DNA of 8,388 nucleotides from Acidobacteriota bacterium (lineage in GTDB: Bacteria > Acidobacteriota > Vicinamibacteria > Vicinamibacterales > UBA2999): positions 1 to 8,388 of the forward strand of contig JADZBZ010000272.1 in NCBI GenBank assembly GCA_020851835.1, written 5' to 3'. Numbering within the stretch: position 1 is the first letter of the stretch; every line of letters starts with the position of its first letter. This document shows, one piece after another, positions 1 to 5,581 of this stretch. The translations under genes were made by a program, and so were the position numbers. The notes under the pieces were generated by a model that saw only the letters and a program-made list of their open reading frames with translations, searched no databases and was not told the origin of the DNA.

Positions 1-33
1 CGCGCTGGCGCGCATGATGGATGAGGTGATGGC
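1..33. other. Leader before the small subunit; upstream gene not resolved
   Basis: This stub is too short to identify an upstream gene. One forward frame stops at 15-17 and another at 22-24, so a preceding gene may end in either, close enough to belong to the same operon. The third frame stays open past the start of the next gene but has no recognisable content. GAGGT at 23-27 lies 6 bases before the ATG at 34 and serves as its ribosome binding site. No promoter can be recognised in so short a piece. Confidence 0.4.
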
Positions 34-681
34 ATGTCACACGACGACGCTCACACGACCCCCGCCGTACCGACGGCGGTTTCCCGCCGCAACTTCATCA
101 AAGGTGTCGTCGCCGGCGGCGTGGCGGTCTCATCGGCCGCGTACCTCTTCCGAAGCAGCCCGCTGGTGTCCGGCCAGGCCGCCAGGACCGGCAGCGTCGA
201 GCGCCTGCTGACGCTCACCGTCAACGGCCAGAGCCGGCGTGTCGACGTCGCCCCGCAGGAAACCCTCGCCACCACGCTCCGCTACAAGCTCGGACTCACC
301 GGCACCAAGCTCGGGTGCGACCGCGCGGAATGCGGCGCCTGCACCGTCCTGGTGGACGATGTGCCACGCTACGCGTGCTCGGTGCTCACCCACACCGTAC
401 GGACGAAGAAGATCGCTACCCTCGAAGGGCTCGCCTCCGCCGACGGTACGCTGCACCCCGTGCAGCAGGGGGTTGTCGAGGAGCAGGGCTTCCAGTGCGC
501 GTTCTGCTTGTCGGGCTTCGTCATGGCGACGGTCGGGTACCTCAAGAAGCACCCGAACCCGACGCGCGAGGATCTGGCGCACGGGGTATCCGGCAACCTG
601 TGCCGGTGCCAGGACTACGACAAGATTCTCACGGCGCTCGAACGCGGCGCGGCACTCTCGCGGGAGGTGGCTCGTGGCTGA
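34..681 (+). CDS. Tat-exported 2Fe-2S subunit of a xanthine dehydrogenase family (aldehyde oxidase-like) enzyme
   Basis: This is the small electron-transfer subunit of a molybdenum hydroxylase; it passes electrons from the Mo site to FAD through two 2Fe-2S clusters. The 215-aa protein opens with a twin-arginine signal (SRRNFIK, residues 17-23, then a Gly/Ala/Val-rich hydrophobic stretch to about 39). An N-terminal plant-ferredoxin-like domain follows, with cluster cysteines C95, C100, C103 and C115. A C-terminal helical domain carries the second cluster at C155, C158, C190 and C192 (QCAFC and LCRC motifs). All eight ligands are present. The length beyond the usual 150-170 aa is explained by the signal region. 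The ATG at 34 is supported by GAGGT at 23-27. The stop overlaps the start of the molybdopterin subunit by 8 bases, indicating translational coupling. By analogy with PaoA of Escherichia coli, its Tat signal probably carries the whole folded complex to the periplasm; this is inference. The substrate is unknown. Confidence 0.95.
   Translation: MSHDDAHTTPAVPTAVSRRNFIKGVVAGGVAVSSAAYLFRSSPLVSGQAARTGSVERLLTLTVNGQSRRVDVAPQETLATTLRYKLGLTGTKLGCDRAECGACTVLVDDVPRYACSVLTHTVRTKKIATLEGLASADGTLHPVQQGVVEEQGFQCAFCLSGFVMATVGYLKKHPNPTREDLAHGVSGNLCRCQDYDKILTALERGAALSREVARG
662..668 (+). promoter_or_regulatory. Ribosome binding site deciding the molybdopterin-subunit start
   Basis: GGGAGGT sits 5 bases before the GTG at 674, inside the end of the small-subunit gene. 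It is a near-ideal Shine-Dalgarno. It fixes the true start at 674, although the same frame stays open far upstream, back to about 239. Confidence 0.8.
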
Positions 682-3151
682 CACGAAACTCGTCGGCAAG
701 AACTACACGACGCCGGACCTGCTGGCCAAGGTCACGGGCCGGGCGAAGTACGCGGAAGACTTCCGTGCGGAAGGGATGCTCTTCGTCAAGCTGCTGCTCA
801 GCCCCATCCCGCACGCGCGCGTCAGAAGCGTGGACACGAGCGCTGCCGAGGCCATGCCCGGCGTGCGGGCCATCCTCAGGGCCGGCGAGCTGCCCGCGCC
901 AGCCGACACCGTCACCGACCTGGGCGAAACCATTCGCGCCAATCCCAAGGGCGAGCGAGCGCTGACCGACGAGCCGGTGTACGCCGGCGAGCCGGTCCTC
1001 GCCGTCGCCGCCGTGGACGAGGAGACAGCCGCCGCGGCCATCGAGGCCATCCAGGTGGACTTCGAGCCCCTCCCCTTCGTGGTCGATCCGCTCGAGAGCC
1101 TGCGGCCCGGCGGGCCGAACCCCCGCCTCGAGGGCAACGTCTGGGGACGCCCACCGGCCGAGCCCGGCGCGCCGCCCGGGCCGCTCGACATCCAGGAACT
1201 GAAGTGGACCGAGGCCGACTTCGCCGAGTACGACCAGGGCCGGCTGCCGATGGGCAAGCCGCAGGTGGACACGTCGTACGGGGACCTCGACGGTGGCTTC
1301 AAGAACGCCGCCCTGGTGCTGGACGAGACCTTTTCGGTGGCCAACAACCAGCACCACGTGCTCGAGCCGCGCTCGGCGCTGGCCTACTGGCAGAACGGCA
1401 AGCTCTACGTGCACACCGGTACGCAGAGCGCGGTGCAGACGGTGGCCTCCATCTCGCGGTGGATGCGCCTGGATCCGACCGATGTCGTGCTCATCACGGA
1501 GTACACGGGCGGCGGCTTCGGCAGCCGTGCTACCGGCGCCGTGTCGTGCATGATTCCGGCACTCCTGGCGAAGAAGGCCAACGCACCCGTTCTCATGCGG
1601 ATCACACGCGAGGAAGAACAGTACATCGGGGGCATCCGCCCCGCGGTGCACGGCCGCGTCAAGGCCGGCTTCTCCAAGGAAGGACGGCTGCTCGCCCTCG
1701 ACCTCTACACCATGGGCGAGAACAGCGCCTACGAGGCGCAGGGCGACGCCATCAGCGCCGGCCGCATCGTGTCTCTGCTGTACCAGCCGGAGGCCATGCG
1801 CCACCGCGCCGTCACGGTGCTCACCAACACGCCGCCGCGTCGCGCGCAGAGCCAGCCGGGCGGCCTGCAGGGCATCATGCTGATGGAGCCGGTCTTCGCG
1901 AAGGCCGCGCGCAAGCTCGGCCTCGACCAGGTGGCGATCCGCCGTCTCAACGCGCCCGAGGGCAAGGCGCCGTTCGGACCGCCGGACCGCGAAGGTCAGC
2001 GCGGCTACTGCACGAGTTCGTTCATCAAACAGGCGCTCGACCGCGGCCGGGAGGTGTTCGGCTGGGAGGAGCGCAAGGCGCGGTCGGGCCAGCGCACCGG
2101 GTCGAAAGTGCGTGGCGTCGGCGTGGCCATGAGCTCGTTTGTCGCCGGTTCCACGGGCTTCGACGGCCTGTTCGTCATCAAGCCCGACGGCCGGATGTAC
2201 GTCCAGTCGGGCGTCGGCAACCTGGGCACCGAGTCGTTCAGCGACGTGCATCGCGTCGCGGCCGAGATGATGGGTATGCCCTGGGAGCAGGTGACGATCA
2301 ACTGGGGCGACACTTCGCAGAACCTGCCCTGGACGTGCGTCTCGGGCGGCAGCCAGACAACGCATGCCATGACACGGGCCGCGCACGCGGCGGCGTCCGA
2401 TGCCATCGCCAAGGCCAGGGAAATCGCGGCGCGCACGCTGGGCGGCCGCCCCGAGTCGTATCAGGTTGCCAACGGCCGCGTCTCGGGCAACGGCCGCAGC
2501 ATGTCACTGGCCGACGTGGCCAGGCGGGCCGTCGAGCTCGGTGGCAAGTACGACGGCCACGAGCTGCCCGAGAACATCAACAAGGTCACGACCATCTCCG
2601 CCACCGGCCTCGCCGGGCAGGGCCTGATGGGCGTCGCCCGCGACACGTATCCGCGCGACGGCGCGAGCTTCTCGTTCGTGGCCGGCTTCGCCGAGGTCGA
2701 AGTAGACGTGGAAACCGGTCAGTATCGCGTCGTGGACTACACGGCCATCGGCGATTCGGGCACCATCATCCATCCGAGGGCCTACGGCGGGCAGCTGCTG
2801 GGACGCTCGGTGCTCGGGATGGGCCACGCCCTGTCGCAGAAGACCGTGTACGACCAGCATTACGGTCTCTCGCTCGCGACGCGCTTCTACCAGAGCCGGC
2901 CGCCAACCATCCTGGACGTGCCGCGCAACATGAAACACGAGGCGCTCGACATTCCCGATCCCGAAACGCCCGTGGGCGCGCGCGGTATCGGCGAGCCGCC
3001 GGTCGCGGCGGGCGCGTGCGCCATTCTCAACGCGCTCTCGGACGCGCTCGGCGACGATGTCTACCGGCGTGCGCCGGTGAACCTGGACACCATCCTGATG
3101 GCGCTCGAGCACGGCCGGCCGATGCAAGAGCCGCTGACGGCTCACATCTAG
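674..3151 (+). CDS. Molybdopterin-binding catalytic subunit, xanthine dehydrogenase family
   Basis: This is the catalytic large subunit, expected to hydroxylate or oxidise a substrate at a molybdenum-molybdopterin centre. The protein is 825 aa from the GTG at 674. The N-terminal aldehyde oxidase a/b hammerhead domain covers roughly residues 15-140. A Pro/Gly-rich insertion at about 143-208 ends in the phrase GRLPMGKP. The two Moco-binding domains follow. Visible motifs are TQ at 250-251 (Moco Gln), GGGFGSR at 279-285, GVGNLGTE and SGGSQTTHAMTRA in the cofactor region, and GIGEPPVAAG with the expected catalytic glutamate E774. There is no signal peptide of its own, so it probably exports with the Tat-bearing small subunit. 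The loop that usually reads x-R-x-P-G-x-x-Q reads Q-S-Q-P-G-G-L-Q here, with S393 at the usual Arg place. GNLGT and the long insertion suggest a Tat-linked clade common in environmental bacteria, not true xanthine dehydrogenase; that clade call is from memory of the family. The substrate cannot be stated. Confidence 0.94.
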   Translation: MADTKLVGKNYTTPDLLAKVTGRAKYAEDFRAEGMLFVKLLLSPIPHARVRSVDTSAAEAMPGVRAILRAGELPAPADTVTDLGETIRANPKGERALTDEPVYAGEPVLAVAAVDEETAAAAIEAIQVDFEPLPFVVDPLESLRPGGPNPRLEGNVWGRPPAEPGAPPGPLDIQELKWTEADFAEYDQGRLPMGKPQVDTSYGDLDGGFKNAALVLDETFSVANNQHHVLEPRSALAYWQNGKLYVHTGTQSAVQTVASISRWMRLDPTDVVLITEYTGGGFGSRATGAVSCMIPALLAKKANAPVLMRITREEEQYIGGIRPAVHGRVKAGFSKEGRLLALDLYTMGENSAYEAQGDAISAGRIVSLLYQPEAMRHRAVTVLTNTPPRRAQSQPGGLQGIMLMEPVFAKAARKLGLDQVAIRRLNAPEGKAPFGPPDREGQRGYCTSSFIKQALDRGREVFGWEERKARSGQRTGSKVRGVGVAMSSFVAGSTGFDGLFVIKPDGRMYVQSGVGNLGTESFSDVHRVAAEMMGMPWEQVTINWGDTSQNLPWTCVSGGSQTTHAMTRAAHAAASDAIAKAREIAARTLGGRPESYQVANGRVSGNGRSMSLADVARRAVELGGKYDGHELPENINKVTTISATGLAGQGLMGVARDTYPRDGASFSFVAGFAEVEVDVETGQYRVVDYTAIGDSGTIIHPRAYGGQLLGRSVLGMGHALSQKTVYDQHYGLSLATRFYQSRPPTILDVPRNMKHEALDIPDPETPVGARGIGEPPVAAGACAILNALSDALGDDVYRRAPVNLDTILMALEHGRPMQEPLTAHI

Positions 3152-3157
3152 GGAACC

Positions 3158-3163
3158 AGGGAG
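3158..3163 (+). promoter_or_regulatory. Ribosome binding site of the FAD subunit
   Basis: AGGGAG lies 7 bases before the ATG at 3171, in the 19-base gap after the molybdopterin-subunit stop. It supports that start and independent translation initiation within the operon. Confidence 0.75.
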
Positions 3164-3170
3164 TAACGCC

Positions 3171-4184
3171 ATGGCAATCGTTCACGACGTGATTCCGCCG
3201 TTCCAGTTGTTCCAGCCCGCCAGCCTCGACGAAGCGCTGGACCTGCTGGAGGCCCGGGGCCAGGACGCCTGGGTGATGGCCGGCGGCATGGACTCGTTCG
3301 ACTGGCTCAAGGACCGCACGAAGCGCACCAGCGCGGTCGTGGAGTTGAGCCAGGTGACGGACCTACAGGGCATTCGCGACACCGGCAACGGCCTCGAGAT
3401 CGGCGCCATGACGACGCTGACCGACGTGGCCGAGCATCCGGCCGTGCGGGAACACTTCGGTGTGCTGGCCGAGGCGGCCGGCCTGGTGGCCTCGCCGCAG
3501 ATTCGCAACCAGGGGACGCTTGGCGGCAACGTCTCACAGGACGCGCGCTGCTGGTACTACCGGCGCGGGTGGCACTGCTACCGGGCCGGGGGCAACATCT
3601 GCTACGCCGACACGCCGACGGCGGTGAACCGCGAGCACGCGATTCTCGGCGCCGACCGCTGCGTTGCCGTCAGCCCCTCGGACACGGCGCCCGCGCTCAT
3701 CGCCCTGGACGCGCAGATGGTGATTCGCCGCCGGGGCGACGAGCGGCTGGTCGAGGCTGCCGACTATTTCAGGGGTCCGGGGGTCGACATCACGCGGATG
3801 ACCGTCCTCCAGCCGGGCGAGCTGCTCACGGCCATTCGCATCCCCTCCACCTGGGCGGACGCCGACTTCTACTTCGAGAAAGCGCGCGACCGCCAGGTAT
3901 GGGACTTCCCGCTGGTGAACGTGGCCTCCGCCATCAAGACCAACGGTGGGCGCATCACCGACGCCCGCATCGCCGTGGGCGCCGTGGCCGCCCGGCCGCT
4001 GCGTCTGGAAGCGGTGGAGCGGGCCATCGCCGGCCGGCCGAAGAACGACGAGACCGGCCTGATGGCCGGACAGATGGCCGTCGACGGCGCGGTCGCCTTG
4101 CGCCACAACGCCTACAAGATCCCCCTGATGCGCAACCTCGTGCGCCGGGCCGTACGCGGGGTCTCGACGCCTGTCACCACGTAG
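3171..4184 (+). CDS. FAD-binding subunit with 4Fe-4S insertion, xanthine dehydrogenase family (subunit M)
   Basis: This is the medium, FAD-binding subunit that takes electrons from the 2Fe-2S subunit and hands them to an external acceptor. The protein is 337 aa. The FAD-binding PCMH-type domain has AGGMD at 37-41 and QIRNQGTLGGN at 110-120, both typical flavin contacts; a CO-dehydrogenase flavoprotein C-terminal domain covers about 225-325. Directly after the second motif is an insertion with C127, C136, C144 and C164 (C-x8-C-x7-C-x19-C), set in RCWYYRRGWHCYR and NICYA. Such four-cysteine insertions bind a 4Fe-4S cluster in PaoB and in the beta subunit of 4-hydroxybenzoyl-CoA reductase, so a cluster is expected here. 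This argues against plain NAD-dependent xanthine dehydrogenase. No export signal is seen. It is third in the operon, and the next gene starts at the base after its stop. Confidence is high for family, low for acceptor or substrate. Confidence 0.94.
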   Translation: MAIVHDVIPPFQLFQPASLDEALDLLEARGQDAWVMAGGMDSFDWLKDRTKRTSAVVELSQVTDLQGIRDTGNGLEIGAMTTLTDVAEHPAVREHFGVLAEAAGLVASPQIRNQGTLGGNVSQDARCWYYRRGWHCYRAGGNICYADTPTAVNREHAILGADRCVAVSPSDTAPALIALDAQMVIRRRGDERLVEAADYFRGPGVDITRMTVLQPGELLTAIRIPSTWADADFYFEKARDRQVWDFPLVNVASAIKTNGGRITDARIAVGAVAARPLRLEAVERAIAGRPKNDETGLMAGQMAVDGAVALRHNAYKIPLMRNLVRRAVRGVSTPVTT

Positions 4185-4625
4185 GTGACGAGGCACGCGC
4201 GCGGACGAGCCCTCGCCATCCTCGTCCTGCTGCCGGCGTGGACCGCGTGCGAGGCGCGGCCCGCGCCGGTCGCCCGGCCGGCCACGGCCACCGCCACGCG
4301 GTGGCACTCGCTCGGTACCTGGTCGGGCCACGGCGACCGCCAGACCGAATCCTTCGACGTCACCACCGGAGCACTCCGTCTCACCTGGAAATCACGCGGC
4401 CTGGGCACGCCCGACGCGGGCCGGCTCCGTGTCTCGCTGTTCAGCTCCATCAGCGGCCGGCCGCTCCAGACCATCGTCGACACGAAAGGCACGGGTGGCG
4501 ACACCGCCTATCTCGAAGACGAGCCGCGCGTGTCGTACCTGGAGATCGAGTCCGACCAGGTGGAATGGACCGTCACGCTCGACGAGGCCGTGCCGGGTAG
4601 CGCCGCGGGCCAATCGCCTCGCTGA
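4185..4625 (+). CDS. Small exported protein, probable lipoprotein, unknown function
   Basis: I do not recognise a named family. The 146-aa frame starts with GTG at 4185, the base after the FAD-subunit stop, so translation is probably coupled; no good Shine-Dalgarno is seen. The N-terminus is basic (R3, H4, R6, R8), then a hydrophobic run (LAILVLLPAW), then C22 in WTAC. That resembles a lipobox, but Trp at -3 is atypical, so cleavage by ordinary signal peptidase is an alternative. The mature part has a beta-rich pattern: TWSGHG, TESF, LRLTWK, then a Gly/Thr turn, then YLEIES and VEWTVTLDE near the end. This resembles small beta-sandwich domains of unannotated secreted proteins in which the closing strands read YLEI...WTVTV. 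There are no metal- or heme-binding motifs and no catalytic triad. Its position suggests a periplasmic or membrane-anchored partner of the Mo enzyme, but it may simply be a co-transcribed passenger. Confidence 0.75.
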   Translation: MTRHARGRALAILVLLPAWTACEARPAPVARPATATATRWHSLGTWSGHGDRQTESFDVTTGALRLTWKSRGLGTPDAGRLRVSLFSSISGRPLQTIVDTKGTGGDTAYLEDEPRVSYLEIESDQVEWTVTLDEAVPGSAAGQSPR

Positions 4626-4635
4626 CCGCGACCGG

Positions 4636-4651
4636 CTGGCCTGCGGGCCAG
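4636..4651 (+). terminator. Short GC hairpin after the Mo-enzyme operon, possible terminator
   Basis: CTGGCC, loop TGCG, GGCCAG forms a perfect 6-bp stem with a 4-base loop beginning 10 bases after the stop of the small lipoprotein gene. There is no run of T after it, so a classic intrinsic terminator is not supported. It could be a weak terminator or an mRNA 3'-end stabiliser. Six-base GC palindromes arise by chance in such GC-rich DNA. Confidence 0.3.
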
Positions 4652-4742
4652 TCCTGCATTACAGTAAACGAACCTCCCTCACCCCTGCGGCGAGCACCAT
4701 GGGCCCATTGGCCGCCGGGGACCCGTGCCCAGGGCCCGGTTC

Positions 4743-4746
4743 GAGG
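4743..4746 (+). promoter_or_regulatory. Ribosome binding site deciding the SGNH hydrolase start
   Basis: GAGG lies 5 bases before the ATG at 4752. The alternative in-frame GTG at 4725 lacks comparable support and would put nine mostly polar or charged residues before the signal peptide. Confidence 0.55.
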
Positions 4747-4751
4747 TCGTC

Positions 4752-5525
4752 ATGCACAAGCTCGCTGGGCCCGTCGGTGTTCTCGTTTGTCTCCTCGCGG
4801 CCGGCGCGTGTGACGACAAGACTCCGACCTCGCCTACATCGCCCGGACCCGGGCCGGGACCGGGGCCGGGGCCATCGCCCACGGCCACCCTCACCGCCAC
4901 GCGGTTCCTGGCGTTCGGCGACAGCCTGACGGAAGGAGAGATCACCTCGCCGGCGCCGAACTCGATTCAGCTGGCGCCGATGGTCGTCGTGCCCAACGCG
5001 TCGTATCCAGCCCGGCTGCAGGAGCGGCTGCGCTCCCGCTATCGGTCTCAGGCTTCCGAGCTCACGGTGACCAACGCCGGCCGGTCGGGCGAGCTGGTCG
5101 CCAACGGCGAGGCACGCCTGGCGCAATTGCTGGCCAACTCCCAGACGCAGGCACTGCTGCTGCTGCACGGCTACAACGATCTGCTCGACTATGGGGCTGG
5201 CGGCGTGTCGCCGGCCAGCGCCTCGATCAACCGGCTGGCGCGCGACGGACGATTTCGCGGGGCGCGCGTCTTCATCGGCCTGATGCCCCCGCCAATCCCG
5301 GGGCGCCAGCGCTCGGTGCCCGACGATGTCGTGCGCGCCTTCAACGACGAACTGCGGGCCATCGCCGCCGGCGAGGGTGCGGTCGTCGTCGATGTCTACT
5401 CGGCGCTGTCGGGTAACGTGTCCGGCTACATCGGCATCGACGGCCATCACCCGAACGAGGCGGGCTATCAGCGAATCGCGGAAGAGTTCCTGGCGCGAAT
5501 CGCGGCGGAGCTGGAACCCCGGTAG
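4752..5525 (+). CDS. SGNH/GDSL-family esterase or lipase, lipoprotein
   Basis: This is a serine hydrolase of the SGNH fold, expected to cleave ester bonds (lipid, acetyl or other acyl esters) outside the cytoplasm. The protein is 257 aa. The lipoprotein signal ends in LLAAGAC with the lipidated Cys at about residue 20. A low-complexity Thr/Ser/Pro stretch and five Gly-Pro repeats (residues 32-41) form a flexible tether. The catalytic domain has block I GDSLTEG (56-62, nucleophile S58), block II NAGRSG (108-113, oxyanion Gly), block III GYND (140-143, Asn142), and block V DGHHP with D230 and H233. The active site therefore looks complete. The ATG at 4752 is preferred over an in-frame GTG at 4725: it gives a clean signal peptide and has GAGG 5 bases upstream. 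Substrate is unknown; glycan deacetylase, lysophospholipase and thioesterase activities all occur in the fold. A glycan acyltransferase is encoded nearby on the other strand, which makes an acyl-glycan substrate conceivable but unproven. Confidence 0.9.
   Translation: MHKLAGPVGVLVCLLAAGACDDKTPTSPTSPGPGPGPGPGPSPTATLTATRFLAFGDSLTEGEITSPAPNSIQLAPMVVVPNASYPARLQERLRSRYRSQASELTVTNAGRSGELVANGEARLAQLLANSQTQALLLLHGYNDLLDYGAGGVSPASASINRLARDGRFRGARVFIGLMPPPIPGRQRSVPDDVVRAFNDELRAIAAGEGAVVVDVYSALSGNVSGYIGIDGHHPNEAGYQRIAEEFLARIAAELEPR
4845..4874 (+). repeat. Five in-frame Gly-Pro codon pairs (GGn-CCn hexamer repeat)
   Basis: Ten codons alternate Gly (gga/ggg) and Pro (ccc/ccg/cca), making five imperfect copies of a 6-base unit inside the SGNH hydrolase gene. 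They encode the linker between the lipid anchor and the enzyme domain. Slippage here would change linker length by two residues without breaking the frame. Confidence 0.8.
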
Positions 5526-5550
5526 GCGCCGCGAGGCGGGCCCGCGGCGC
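5526..5550. terminator. Perfect 8-bp GC stem between converging genes, candidate bidirectional terminator
   Basis: GCGCCGCG at 5526-5533 and CGCGGCGC at 5543-5550 are exact reverse complements around a 9-base loop. The stem begins at the base after the SGNH hydrolase stop and lies 31 bases past the end of the sulfotransferase gene on the other strand. It fills much of the 56-base convergent gap, where a shared terminator is expected. It has no T-tract on either side, so it may act as a stem-only terminator or an mRNA end stabiliser. Confidence 0.5.
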
Positions 5551-5581
5551 AGGCCCATGGAGGCGAGAGCGCGAATGGTGG

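Larger units (their letters stand above)
4626..4751. other. Intergenic region between the Mo-enzyme operon and the SGNH hydrolase
   Basis: This 126-base gap holds a small hairpin (4636-4651) and then a short AT-richer patch near 4656-4671 containing TACAGT at 4660-4665. That hexamer matches four of six bases of a sigma-70 -10 box, but there is no convincing -35 at the right distance, so I do not call a promoter. GAGG at 4743-4746 is the ribosome binding site of the next gene. A separate promoter for the hydrolase is plausible but unproven. Confidence 0.35.

Noticed and set aside
14..211. Small open frame overlapping the start of the 2Fe-2S subunit
   Set aside because: Its product is Arg/Pro/Ser-rich and lies over the Tat signal coding region. 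It is most likely a shadow, although its first codons could be the tail of an upstream gene that cannot be judged here.
239..673. 145-codon upstream extension of the Mo-subunit frame
   Set aside because: It overlaps the well-supported 2Fe-2S subunit in another frame, is Arg/Ser/Pro-rich and has no homology signal. The GGGAGGT before the GTG at 674 gives a better start.
629..2386. Long open frame (585 codons) on the minus strand across the Mo-subunit gene
   Set aside because: It is antisense to a gene with complete family motifs. The translation is rich in Arg, His, Gly and Ala with no recognisable domain, as expected for the complement of GC-rich coding DNA.
1204..3192. 662-codon open frame in a second forward frame of the Mo-subunit region
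   Set aside because: Its composition is Arg/Gly/Ala/Pro-rich with no domains, and it lies entirely over the real gene apart from the last bases. It is a GC-rich shadow.
3534..4331. 265-codon minus-strand open frame over the FAD-subunit gene
   Set aside because: It is antisense to a gene with clear FAD motifs. Its product is low-complexity Arg/Gly/Pro/Val with no family resemblance.
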